64,000 bases of DNA. Source: Archilochus colubris. Its lineage: Eukaryota > Chordata > Aves > Apodiformes > Trochilidae. A program made the position numbers and the translations under genes. Below the pieces are notes generated by a model, which saw only the letters and a list, made by a program, of their open reading frames with translations, was not told the origin of the DNA and ran no database searches. Positions 1 to 11,610 of the stretch are shown in pieces. The stretch lies in contig CM041084.1 in the NCBI GenBank assembly GCA_023079485.1, positions 119,768,467-119,832,466 of the forward strand. Reading direction: 5' to 3'. Positions within the stretch are counted from its first letter, which is position 1. Every line of letters begins with the position of its first letter.

Positions 1-190
1 CAGCAGGCTGTGAGAGCCTTGGGCTGCTGGAGCATTCATTGCATGCAGATAAGCTGGAGCATTGCATGCAGATAAAGTGCAAAGCAGGCACACTTTGCAG
101 TATTTAAGGTCATTAAAATTTGACAAAAAAAACACATTTCACTGCAGGCAAGCTTGAAAAAATTAATGGGACCAAAAACCTTTCATAACA

Positions 191-263
191 TTTTTTTTTC
201 CTGTTCCTTTCCTGCCTTTTTTTCTTTTTTTTTTTTTTCTTTTTTTTTTTTTTCTTCTGACAG
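191..263. repeat. T-rich polypyrimidine tract
   Basis: About 70 bases of nearly pure T with a few C, ending TTCTTCTGACAG. The sequence after it (GGATCATCTGC...) has a GTAAAG 26 bases on, so a tiny exon is conceivable but unsupported. A second T-run lies at 485-506. Confidence 0.85.
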
Positions 264-777
264 GGATCATCTGCATTTGTCAGTACCAGGGTAAAGAAGA
301 ATGAGCATTCCTGCTCTTAGTAACCTTAGTAAGAGCTCTGTTCTTGCATCTTGTCTCTTGTACATCATATCTGCTCATCTACTTCCTTGTGAGCAGTATT
401 AAAGTATGCAGATGAGCTTCATCAGATAAAAAGCCCTATACTGGGAAAACAAAAATGTGTTTTCTTTGCTTTGACCCCATCTCTTTTTTTTTTTTTTTTT
501 TTTTTTGCTAATGAATTATTAATTTAGTCAGAATGTAAAAAAACAGTAAAGTCTTGCTGCAGAGAGATGTTTCTTTTTACAATATTGTGTGACTATCTGG
601 TTTTATTTTGGTCTATTAAGAATCAAAATTAACTGCACCTTCCAGGATGTGGGGAAGACTGTTCTCATTAGCCAGTGAGTTTGATGGCTCTTTTATAGAG
701 AACAAGCCTCAGATCTGCTAGGCTGTGGTTTCCTCCTTTCTGATAAATATTTCCTTCCCTTTCTTATTTGTTCTCAG

Positions 778-1339
778 GCATTGAAGCCCTCCACATCGCA
801 CCATCTGGACTGCATACACTGATTCACATTGTGGGACCTAAGAGGCTTCTGGTTTTACAGGGAAAACTACAATTTACAGCCCTTTTGTTCACCTCTGAGT
901 GCACCTCTCAGGTGACATCTCTACTCCTCTGTTCCACATCTCTGGTGGAGGTTCGTAATCCATCCAGTAAGACTGACTGACTGATTAGCTCTGTCATGAT
1001 TTTCTAGCCATAGTATTGTAACAGGCATAGAGTGGCTTTGCACCTGAAGATCTTATTTCCTTGTGGATTTTTGCAGGTGCTGGTAGTGGCTTGAAACCAC
1101 CTCAATCACAGTCAAAGGTCAGCTTATAATTATACTTCCTCTTATTTAAACCTTCATCTTCCCACCCAGTCTATATTATCTCTACCTCTGGGCCAGATGC
1201 AGCACATTGCTTTGCTGTGTTTCTTCCTTTCCCTTTCTCCTCCCAGGACATCACTGATTGCCACCCTGAGTGCTCACAGCCTGACCAGAGTTCACCCACG
1301 CTGATCACTGGTGCATCTCTTTGGAGCTCTTTGCAATAA
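778..1339 (+). other. Candidate three-exon gene end, family unknown
   Basis: Three plus-strand segments have splice signals and compatible phases. The first, 778-966, has acceptor TTATTTGTTCTCAG and donor A/GTAAGA, with 62 open codons including GPKRLLVLQGKLQFTALL. The second is 1077-1117, with acceptor TTTTTGCAG and donor AAG/GTCAGC. The third, 1247-1339, has a long CT tract ending CCTCCCAG and 30 codons ending TAA. The joined frame is open from first to last. I recognise no family. No AATAAA is seen soon after the stop. The minus-strand CR1 that follows starts about 120 bases later. Chance pseudo-exons of this quality occur in intergenic DNA, so confidence is low. Confidence 0.2.
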
Positions 1340-1458
1340 CTGCTTGTAATGCTTATGAGGCAGGGGGTGTATGTCCATCTTTTCTGTCCCCTTCCTCTCT
1401 CTTTGTCAGGCAGTTGACTTTGTGTTGTTAAAGTTTGATCCCAACTCAAAATTGAGAT

Positions 1459-1680
1459 ATTTCATCGAATGATTTAGGTTGGAAGGGACCTTAAGGATCA
1501 TCTCGTTCCAAACCCTCTGCATGGGCAGGGACACTTCCCACAGACCAGGTTGCTCAAAGCCCCATCCAAACTGGCCTTGAACACTTCCAGGAAGGGGCCA
1601 TCCTTAACTTCCCTGGCACTGTTCCAGCGTCTCACCACCCTCACACTGACAAATTTCTTTCTAATATCTGATTTATGGAC
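1459..1680 (-). repeat. CR1 LINE 3' fragment
   Basis: It starts with the reverse complement of a CR1 3' end (GGTTGGAAGGGACCTTAAGG) and continues through the conserved region that translates on the plus strand as LTTLTLTNFFLISDL. The fragment is about 220 bases, 5'-truncated, and of the subfamily with the 'GAGCAACCTGGTC' type 3' end. Confidence 0.88.
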
Positions 1681-1861
1681 GTGTTTTTGTTATGTCCATG
1701 TCTCACATTCAGGCAGACACCCTTGCTCACTGTCTCCCAGGCACTCAGAGTAGACACTGTCCTGTCCCACTCCTCTAAGACATTTGATAGAGCAGACTCT
1801 TCCCAGAGGAGGCTGCATGGGTGGGTAGCACATCCTCTGGTATGCTCAGGTGGGATGCTCA

Positions 1862-2413
1862 TGCTCCCTCTGTACTCAGCCCTGGTGAGGCCACAGCTTG
1901 AGTACTGTGTCCAGTTCTGGGCCCCTCAGTTTAGGAAGGAGATTGAGGTCCTGGAGCAGGTCCAAAAGAGAGCAACTAAGCTGGTGAAGGGACTTAAACA
2001 CATATCCTATGAGGAGAGGCTGAGGGAGCTGGGGCTGTTCATCCTGGAGAAGAGGAGGCTCCGAGGAGACCTCATCACTCTCTACAACTCCCTGAAAGGA
2101 GGGTGTAGCCAGGGGGGGTTGGTCTCTTTTCCCAGGCAACTCTCAGCAAGACAAGAGGGCACGGTCTCAAGTTGTGCCAGGGAAAGTTTAGGTTGGATAT
2201 TAGAAAGAACTTCTTCGCCGAGAGGGTGATCAGGCATTGGAATGGGCTGCCCAGGGAAGTAGTGGATTCTCCGTCCCTGGAGATATTTAAAAAGAGACTG
2301 GATGTGGCACTCAGTGCCATGGTCTGGTAACCACAGTGGTAGTGGATTAAGAGTTGGACTTGATGATCTCTGAGGTCCCTTCCAACCCAGTCGATTCTAT
2401 GATTCTATGATTC
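1862..2413 (+). repeat. CR1 LINE 3' fragment with RT C-terminal remnant
   Basis: Translation gives the last part of the CR1 ORF2 ([18 protein letters not shown], then the ERLRELGLF and [10 protein letters not shown] blocks), then the 3' UTR and the tail TCCAACCCAG plus ATTCTATGATTCTATGATTC. It begins at 'CTGTACTCAGCCCTGGTGAG', so it is heavily 5'-truncated. It lies head-on to the minus-strand CR1 at 1459-1680, with about 180 bases between them. Confidence 0.96.
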
Positions 2414-5400
2414 AGCCCTCACCTCCCTGGCAGAGCCCCAGAAGGTGACTGAGGGCAGAACAGGAAAGTGCAGGGGCCTCTGTGCCTACCAACCTGCACC
2501 AGAATAGTGGAAATATCCCTAACACGGGTTTGTTGGAACAAAACTCTTTTCCTCATCTTCATATCTCATCTCAACTTTTGGCATGAAATCCAAGAAAGCC
2601 TCAGGAGTGACACATGAACCTTTCCTAGACCCTGTGGAAGGAGGATTAGCATCAGGACCTACTATCAACACTGTAAAAATGAGCATATGTAAGGTGTTTT
2701 TTTAGCTAGTGTTGAAAAGTTTAAGAACTTTTGATACCATACAGAATCAGTGATTTCTTCCAATTCTAGAGAAATAAATTATCTTTTTTTTTTGTCTTTC
2801 AAATTAATTTTTTTTTCTTACTTCTTGTAGTTTGGCTGGGTGGGGTTTTTTTAACACACTTAGTGTCTTTAATCTTTAGATCTTCAATCACAGAATCATA
2901 GAATTACAGAATTGTAGGATTTGGAAGGGACCTCTAGAGATCATTGAGTCCAACCTCCCTGCCAAAACAGAATCACCTAGAGGAGGTCACACAGAAATGT
3001 GTCCTAAATAATTCTTTACTAACAGAATTATTTAACCTGGGAAAATGTTGAGGTGAGTGATAAATTTCTAGGTTTTCCTAGACACAACCAGAGGATTAAA
3101 TCCAATGGTAAAGCAGAATTTGACCTAAGACTCTGAGAATGTAAGTGCACAAAGTAATTGGTCTGAAGATAACTCAAGGCATTATGGTCTGGTCTGGGTA
3201 TATGAAAGTGGATGAACCACAGAAAAGACAGAAACAATGTTAATATTTTCCTAGCAATAAGCTTACAGATGAACTCAAGCACTATGAAAAAGCAGCCTAT
3301 TTGCAGGAATGAGAAAAGATACTACCACCATATCTTTTAACCTCAAAAGAGCATTTGTAATTAACAAACATTACATTTGATGATCTATCTTGGGAGTAGT
3401 TTAAGATGGTACTTAAGTAATCAGTGTTTTTCGCTATTCCAGAGTTACTCTTACAATTCTTAAAATTCCAATAACTGTTCAGAATTTATTAAAACATAAA
3501 AAATAACAATAATTTGGCAAAAACCCCTTTGAAATATGTAAAAATTCCTGGAAAGATGCGGAATAATGCAGTACTTTAGGAAGACATTTTTCTTAATATT
3601 CATAGTCCAGACAAAGCATACAAAGCCTCTCCTCTTTGATCGCAAATTAACAAAGAATTTAAGCATATATGAAAAGGTTAAAGCTTAATATAAAATTATC
3701 ACATGAACAGAAATGCATTTGTATAAATACAAAATCAAATATAGACTTTATGAATTGGAAAAAATCTGATAGTTATTTCAATAACCGTAAAAACTACAGC
3801 AGTCTGGACAGGCAGGGAAACATTAAAATAAATACGGAATTACCTTAAGAAAGGCAAAAATAGGTTTGTAATAGCTTGACTAGATCATGAGGAAAGATAA
3901 AAATGTTTAAAAATTATATTTATCAAACTGTTGCATCATAGAATCAAGGTACCTAGTGCTAATTTTTCACTTGGAAAATATCCCTGAAGTGTGGAGAAGA
4001 ATAAGGGCTTAAATTCAGTGACAAGTGAGTTAGGAAAGTCTTGTCATGCTATTTGTTTGAGAAATATCAATACTATAAGCTAGAAGTGGGCAAACAGTGC
4101 AGTAACAAAATATGACTCAAGGGAGATGGTGTATTTGCCTTTGATGGGGAAAGGAAAAAGGAAAAAAAGATTTTGATGCATAAAAGAGAAAGGAGAGCTT
4201 TTAAAAGGTTGCCTGGAAAACAAACTCACTCTTCCATTTTCTCTTTAACCTCATCAGACACATGAAAGTCTTGATGCCTTGAGAGGCTGAAAGTCCTGCT
4301 CCCTCCAGTGCTGCTGAGCCCAGGGAATTTGGTGGCCTCTGGTGCACTCTTAATATCAGGTCACAGATGAAGGTAATGAAAGTAACTTAGATTTATGTGG
4401 TGGAAGAAAGTAACTGAGGCAGCAGTATGTGCTAAAGCAGCAGGCATGGATTCCTAAACAGCAGTTTCAGAGAAGCCAGGGAGGGCTGGGGCCAGTGGTT
4501 ATTGATTTGGGGATAGGATATCTCAAGGACAAGGCTTGTCGTGTGGGAACTTCAATGGAATAGCAAAATATACTGTCCAGCCCTGGCAAAATGGGCTTAA
4601 CTGGAGAGGTCAGCATGCTTAAACAAGTTTTGAAGTTACTCTCTGGGGTGTAGTCCTTTCTTTGCCTGTAAAACTCACTTTATTTTTAATATATGATGGT
4701 TTTACTGATATGGTTTTACCACCCATTGCTGAGCACAGACAGCTCTGCCTGTCCACACCTTCCCCATAGACACATCTACAGACTCACTGGGCTCATGAGG
4801 AGTCCCACAGGATTTATGTGAGAAGCTACACAGAAGTGGTCATTGTGTAAGGGACCAGGATTACTTTTGTGTCATTCTCTTTATGATAAATTTAATCTGA
4901 ACAGTTGAGGGCAGAGTCAGCGGGAAACTGCCCTCACAATCTTTCACTATTTTGTGAAGTAATGTAAATTTTTTTGAAATCCAGACATTACCATGGCTAT
5001 CACCACTCAGCTAGGACAAGCCAAACTCCAATAAGTAGTGCTTTGGAAATGAAAGAGAAGCACAGCACAGGAATGCCAGAAACCCTTTCCAAGGATGCTT
5101 GGAGGAGGCAACACAAAGGATGCCCTGTGTCCAGCTGATCCCTGGGTTTTGTGGTGATGTTCTTCTGGCTTTTCTGCAGGCAGGCCAGTCTTGCAGGGGG
5201 GGCACCTCCACTGAAGGGACTGCTGACAAAACTGTTCTAGAGACTTTCCTCTAAATTCCTCTTTGTTGCAGCTTGTCCTTCCTTTTTGTTCTATTTAACT
5301 GAGTGAACATTTGCCACTCTCGGTAGATAAGCTGTTTAAGGTACTTGTCATCTTAATGTGTCCTTTTCCAGGAATTAAAAGTGCACCTGACAACCACCTG

Positions 5401-7254
5401 AAAGGCCTAGACCTTAGTTAAAGAAATGAGTTTGCAGGGAAGGCAGGAAATTTTTTTAACAGTTTCTTGCAAGACCAGTGGCAGATCAGTTGTAGCATTG
5501 CTACTGAGTTTTGGATTGAGAAAATTTTAGGCCTGAGCAACATGATTTAGTGAGGTCATAGGCTTCCCCATTCATAGGGAAGGTAAGGAAGGAAATCTCA
5601 CTTTTGGTTGTCTCTCAGCTTTCTTGGAACAGAGTTGCTGGCAAGGACTCTGCACCTGGGCATGATGGTGGGAGGCAGTGTTCATGAGGAGAGCTGCAAA
5701 TTCATCCCCTTCAGCTTCACAGAGAGGATGAAGTATCAGTAAGTTGAGCTTTCAAACTGCAAGCTCACAAGTTTTCACACTGCAAGAATTCTGATACTAC
5801 AGACTCCCAGGAGCACACGGAGGTTTGGGTGAGGACTTTGAAAAGCTAGGCTGGGTATCACTGAGTATCCCAAGAGAGCCAGGACTCCTGTGCTCAGGGT
5901 TGGGCTGCTGGGTTGCTGGGTCAGCATGTCAAGGCCTCCTGGCTCTCCATCTACAGGCAGCTGTGCTGTTTGCTTACAGATATTCAAAAGGAGTAATTTC
6001 TGTACAAAGTAAAAAGGACTGTACTTCTTGATGCACTGTGATGGCAGCTGCATTGTTTCTGTTCTCAGCCAGAAGCTGCAGCCCTGGAATAGGACTGAGC
6101 TGTGCACTGATGAGAGCAGATTCAGGGAGGCAGAGAAGGACAAGGAAGCTTGGAGTCAGTGACTGACAGCTTCACATGCCATGAGCTTGTCAGTTATTTT
6201 CCTTATATCATGTTCTTACTCTTCCTATCCAGTGACTGAAAAATTGAGGGTTTGGATGACACTTAGTTCAGTAGCTTAACCATCCACTCACAGAAAACCA
6301 GCCTGTATTTCCGCAAGAGGTGCCAGTATAGTGGCCTAATTCATTTGATTTGTCACTGCTAAAATGTAAATAAAGGTAATACAGCAAACATAACATAATG
6401 TGGCAGAAGTAGCAAGTAGGGCAAAACAGATCACATTAGTCTCAGCCCATGTGATCCTTCTGTGCCTTGCATCAGATGGGCAGTAATGGTTCATTTGTTG
6501 TGTGAGGGGCTGTAGCCAAGAGAGAGAGAGCCAACAGGCACATTCTTGTCCAGACAGTCCCTTTGATTGGTCAAGGAGTTTTGGAAATATTTAAGATTAC
6601 TGGGTAAAATCACAGTGTCTAGAAATGTTATCACTGTATAAGTTGACTTCTTCTTCTACTAAAATCAGTGCCAGAAATATGCCTAAGGATTTGCATGGTA
6701 ACAATGAGTGATTTAGCATCATCATGTGTTTTGCTAGTGCTGAATGGATGTCTTGGCTTCCCATCCTACCCTTCTCTGTGTCTGAAGACTGACCCTACAG
6801 CAGACAGCCTCACCCTGTGGTCCATGGCTGGTCTTCCTCCAAGAAGTCAGCCAAAGGCAGCTGTCAGGAGTGAGGCTGTTGTGAGTAGGTTTAAATTTGT
6901 GAGACTGGAAACCGTGACAAAACCACTGGGCACATATTAGCATCTCCCAAATCGAAACAGCTTGAGCATTGCTGCTGTGAGTCTAAATAACCACTCAGGT
7001 AGGTACAAAAACGAGCCTTAAGCACAGATACCAGCTGTGTTTTGATGCAGTCAAGACTCTGCTTCTCAGATTTTGCCCTCTTGCACTATCTGTACATTGG
7101 CCTCAATTGCTGGAAGCTGTAAGTGTCTTGAAACAGAGACTAGGCACGCAGACTTTTAAAAAGTGTTCTTCTCCTTTTTCTATCCAATTTGCTGAGTGTC
7201 TTTCCCTGACTTGGCTAGCTACATAAAGGTGATTGATCTATAAATATATACTTT
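2414..7254. other. Gene-poor stretch
   Basis: Apart from the short CR1 at 2884-3010 and the exon-like segments described separately, I see only AT-rich unique sequence. The open frames of 60-120 codons (for example the minus-strand one at 5775-6143) have no family resemblance. Confidence 0.6.
2884..3010 (-). repeat. Short CR1 3' end, different subfamily
   Basis: AATCACAGAATCATAGAATT is followed by GGAAGGGACCTCTAGAGATC and 'CACCTAGAGGAGGTCACACAG', which is the 3' end of a CR1 subfamily distinct from its neighbours. About 125 bases are recognisable. Confidence 0.8.
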
Positions 7255-7692
7255 ATATGTTCTGGGGAGTCCTTTAAAATGAAAGAGAGTAGATTTAGAT
7301 TAGCTATTAGGAAGAAATTCTTCACTATGAGGGTGGTGAGACACTGGCACAGGTTGCCCAGGGACGTTATGGAAGCCCCATCCCTGCCAGTGTTCAAAGC
7401 CAGGTTGGATGTGGCTTTGAGCAATCTGGTCTAGTGGGAGGTGTGATGGTCTGAGTGGGAGGACTAGATGATTTTTAAGGTCCTTTCCAAGCTAAACCAT
7501 TCCATGCTGTTATGATTCTCTAAAACAGAACTTACTATGGGTTATTTTACCCTTCTCTTTTTCCCCTCCTCATTGCCCAGTGCTGCTTGTGGGATCTTTG
7601 CTTCTGTTGCCTGTGATTTTCTGGCTGTTGCTAACATAGTTGTTCATGCTTCCTACAAACCCCTGGCAGAATGGAAACCTGTCAAAATTTAA
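5619..7692 (+). other. Candidate four-exon gene end, family unknown
   Basis: Four plus-strand segments chain with matching phases. They are 5619-5738 (acceptor GGTTGTCTCTCAG, donor CA/GTAAGTTG, open frame with VGGSVHEESCKFIPFSF), 6669-6697, 7070-7118 (donor CT/GTAAGTG) and 7581-7692 (acceptor CCTCATTGCCCAG, open frame with CDFLAVANIVVHASYKP, stop TAA). An AATAAA occurs at 7961-7966. A CR1 copy (7255-7525) would sit in the last intron. The first segment has G/C-rich third codon positions like real coding sequence. The two middle segments are very short (29 and 49 bases), and in the third all three frames are open, so the chain could be accidental. I know no matching protein. Confidence 0.2.
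7255..7525 (+). repeat. CR1 LINE 3' fragment
   Basis: It contains the conserved run from TTAGGAAGAAATTCTTCACT through GTGAGACACTGGCACAGG and 'TTTGAGCAATCTGGTCTAG' to a degenerate 'AACCATTCCATG...ATGATTCTC' tail. No reading frame survives. Confidence 0.9.
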
Positions 7693-10579
7693 CCTCAGAA
7701 TACTCTACATATGGATTTTAAAATTTTTCTTTTGACACATATCAACAATTATACACACTTTGTAAGGTGATCCTCTCACAGAATAGCCTGGAACAGTGGT
7801 ACAGACTTAGTAGAGGAGACAGCATCTTCCTAGATCTCATTACTCAATTAAAAACCAAAAAAACTTCCATCAGAAGCAAACCACATGTTTTGTCTTTGTT
7901 GTTACTCTGAAATTACTGTTAGCAATCTCTTTTATTTTTACTCTTTTGGACTAGTGTTATAATAAATCTCAAATAGTAATATAGAAAATTTTCCTTACCT
8001 TAAATTTAGGTGTTATTAAAAAAAAAAATTTAATTAAGGTAAAAAACAAACGTTAGCTAAGTTAAAAATTGCAGTAACTGGTGTTAACATCTGCTGAAGC
8101 AGGACCAGCCTTCAGTCCACACTGACCCTGGTGGAAGGGCTGCACTCGTGGAAATAAAACGCTTTGAAATGAGAACTACTGAGAAGCAAAGGCCTGAGCA
8201 AGGTGAGGAAAGCAACAAGTTTGGAAAGTAGCTTTACATAGCTTTTGCTCTGGGAAGTTCACAAAATGCTTCAGCTGAGTGCTTTTAAGCATAAAATCTG
8301 CAAAAATTACTTTTGGAAAAAGCTTTTCAGCAAATATGTTCAGTTTTTGTCCTCACTGCTCTCTCATTTTCTGTTTTTTCTCCCAACATTTTTAAAAGAA
8401 AGAAAAAGAACAATTTTTTAAAATATCAATTTTAAAGGATCAGGCATGACATTTCAAGCTGTAGTCCCTACAGTATCCTAAGAAATAGCTTTCAAAATCA
8501 TGAAACTAATTAAAAAATCTCCACCTTTCATAATCAAGCTTTTACGTTTGCCTTTCAGATTTAAAAACTGGCCCTCCATGTGTCTGGAATTTGTGGGCTA
8601 AAGATTGATGACTGTAGCTCTAGAGGACAAAAACAATTAAAAAAAAAATCCCCAAACAAATAAAAACTCTCATCCCCCACTCCCCCCCAAAAAACCCCAA
8701 ACAACCCAAAACACCCCACCTTACTGAGTATGGTCCTGCCTGTCAGTTCCCTATAATTATTTTTTGTTGGCAACCCAGAGATAACAGCAAAGCAGCTTCA
8801 GCCCAGCAACTGTTCCCAAGCAAAGAGCTGGGTGATGGGGGGAGGTTTGTTGTGACTGATGCAAACTGATAGTCCTTGCAAGGGGAAGGCAGTGCCGGGG
8901 GGAGCATTCAGCTCCCCTTGTTTCAAGGGAGCCTGGGTCAGGAGGAGCTGCTAATATTCCTTCTCTGGAAGAGTAAATGAGGGCTGGCCTTAATGAGCAT
9001 GGAAAAATTCTGTGATCCTGTCCCTGTGTGTTTTAAAGATGTAGATCAGGATTGAAAGTAATTTTTTGTTTTTTTGTCTCTTTGGTTTTTGAATTTAAGG
9101 CAGCTTAATAATAAATATGCAGACATAAGAGCTTTGATAATAGCATGTACAGGGGGCTTTCAGTGATGCTGCTTGCTAAAATAAGGGAAACAACAGTTTT
9201 GATGCATGTGCCTTATTTTTTAAAAAAAGGCTATTTATTCATTACCAATTCCCTTATTTCTCCAGCTTTTTCTGTCATGGGTCCTTAATACCCTTTCAAA
9301 CTCATTTTTTTTCTCTCTCTTTATTTTTTTCCTGAGAAATAAATTCCACCATGACAAATAAACCATAACCAAACATATTACCTTCTTCTCAATTAACAGC
9401 CCCTTCATCAGATGCTGCCCACAATTCTTGAGCTCTTTGTCCTGCTTGGTTTTGAATGGCATCCTGAGATTCCTGGCTGGGAAGAGAAGACAGGGATTTC
9501 TCTTTGCTTTCTTCCCAGCCTGCTCCTTCTTCTTCGCTTGTCAAATGTCAGATGTGATTACTCTGTCCTAAGGAGAGAGCTCCTTGCTCTGTCACCACGA
9601 GAAACTGTGTAATTGGTGGTCACATGGGAGGGGGGAGGAGGGGGAGAAGCAAGAGCAGCCAAATTTTGGGCACAAGCAAACAATTCAGCCTGGTTTTACA
9701 CCCCCAGAGCCTTGGCCAGGCTCACAGTTTAAACTGCAAATGATGATGGTAAGAGGATGGTAATAAGATGTCACCGTGGGTGATGCTGTTCCTGCTGCCA
9801 GGATGTCGGCGGCGTTCCTGGAGGGCTGAGGTGACCTCAGGTGCCCTTCTGCAGAGAGATGCTTTGATGGCAATGAGAAGCTGACTCTTTGTGAGCCTGC
9901 CAGCACAATTTAGAGACAAGGCAGATGTGTAAGGTTGAGAAAAGAGGGGAGGAAGCTGCAAAGAATTGTTCTAGGCTCCTTTTAATGAGGTTTTGCAGGC
10001 ATAATTATGAATAAGGATGGTTAATAAAAACACTACGCAGTGTGAGTTTTTGGCTGACTGGGGAAACTATAGGTTATTGAAATATTCTGCTGTTTTTCTA
10101 TAACAAATTGGTAATAAACATGCAGTTTCTGAGAGAAAACCTTCGTAGAGCCATAATAGGAAAGTCACGTCCAATTAAAACCTCAGCATGATGGACAGCA
10201 AGTCCTTGTCCCCAAAAGCGAAATCATAGGGTTCAAATGCTTTTTCCATCATACAGCAGAGCAGCTGATTGGAGAGAGTGGGTACAGCATGTTATTGCCA
10301 GGTCAGACCCCATGGACAGATGGAAAATGTGGCAGTAGCTGGGGTAGCAGGCACTGCTGGGGCTTGGTGGCAATTGGGTTGAGCCTGTGAGAAGCAGCAT
10401 TGGAGAAGTGGGAGATGTGAGACCTTGTGTCCTCCCACTGCCATGCTGCATGGGGCTTGTGTCACTGCTGTTCTGCTCTTGATAGCACTGTTTCTGTTCA
10501 AGCACACAAGCACCTGTGAACAAAGTGGTCTGGGAGTTCAGGCCATGCTGAAACAGCTGGATGTCAGAATAAGCTTCAA
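7526..10579. other. Unannotated unique sequence
   Basis: AT-rich sequence with A- and C-runs (8640-8720) and no recognisable gene or repeat other than the end of the candidate exon chain. Confidence 0.6.
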
Positions 10580-10786
10580 CTAGATTGGGTTGCGCAGAGC
10601 CCCATCCAACAATGACCTTCAGTGTTGCCAGGGATGAGCCATCTGCCACCTCTCTGGGCAACTTATTCCACTGGTTCACCACACTCATTGTAAAAAATGC
10701 CTTTCTTACCTCTAGTTTAAATCTACTCTCCTTTAGTTTAAAACTATTACCCATTAAAAAAGGCCCTACTAAAAAGTCTGTCCCCC
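10580..10786 (-). repeat. Older CR1, left part, split by a younger CR1
   Basis: Minus-strand CR1 sequence (plus-strand reading 'GCCCCATCC...CTGGGCAACTTATTCCA...TTTCTTACCTC') is interrupted at about 10787. It resumes at about 11033 in the same orientation, at the expected point of the consensus. Confidence 0.85.
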
Positions 10787-11032
10787 ATTCAAGACAAGAG
10801 GGCATGGTCTCAAGTTGTGCCAGGGGAGGTTTAGGTTGGATATTAGAAAGAATTTCTTTACGGAGAGGGTGATCAGACATTGGAATAGGCTGCCCAAGGA
10901 AGTAGTGGATTCTCCATCCCTGGAGATATTTAAAAAGAGGCTGGATGTGGCACTCAGTGCCATGGTCTGGTAACCGCAGCAGTAGTGGAGTGAGGGTTGG
11001 ACTTGATGATCTCAGGGGATGATTATATGATC
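10787..11032 (+). repeat. Younger CR1 3' end nested in an older CR1
   Basis: This is the 'GACAAGAGGGCATGGTCTCA' to 'GGACTTGATGATCTCAGGGG' segment typical of the other CR1 copies here, in the plus orientation, with a decayed tail. It is flanked on both sides by one older minus-strand CR1, which shows the order of insertion. Confidence 0.88.
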
Positions 11033-11610
11033 TTTCTTACAAGATCCTTTTAACTGCTGAAAGACTGCTCTGTGGTCTCCCCTGAGCCTTCTTTTCTTCA
11101 GGATGAACCATTCCAACTCTCTCAGCCTGTCATCATAGGAGAGGTGCTGATATGGACTCACTCCAACAGGTCCATGTCCTTCCTGTGCTGAGGGCTCCAG
11201 ACTTTCACAAAAGTGGAGTAGAAGGGAAGAATCACACCCCTTGACCTGCTGGCCACACTGCTTTTGATGCAGCCTACAATATAATTGAGTTTCTGGTCTT
11301 CCTGCCTCAAGTTGAGTTTTTCATCCACCAGTACCCTAAAGTCCTTTCCCACAGGGCTGCTTTCAGTCCCTTCATTCCCCCAGCCTGTACTGATAATGGA
11401 GGATTCCCCAGTCCAGATGCAGGACCTTGCATCTGGCCTTGTTGAGCCTCATGAGGTTCAGATGAGCCCAGTGCTCAAGCTTGTTCATGTCCCTCTGGAT
11501 GGCACTCAGAGGGGTCCTCTCAGGCATGGAAACTGCTGTATTCAAACTTGGTGAGAGCACTCTTGACCCCATTGTCTCAGTCACTGATGAAGATACTAAA
11601 CAGCACTGGT
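11033..11610 (-). repeat. Older CR1, right part (RT C-terminal remnant)
   Basis: Minus-strand translation yields degraded blocks of the CR1 reverse transcriptase C-terminus (LPFYSTFVKVWSPQHRKDM, and [13 protein letters not shown] with the usual W..LNLM context). Stops and gaps are frequent. This is the continuation of the fragment at 10580-10786. Confidence 0.88.

Noticed and set aside
264..290. Micro-exon after the long T tract
   Set aside because: Only 26-27 bases, with no partner exon identifiable on either side.
2583..2697. Coding-looking frame starting ATG (KKASGVTHEPFLDPVEGG)
   Set aside because: No convincing acceptor or donor. It runs into a stop in a T-run. Probably chance.
6788..6886. 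Exon-like frame with GTGAGT donor (TDPTADSLTLW and onward)
   Set aside because: Its phase does not fit the neighbouring candidate segments and the acceptor is weaker.
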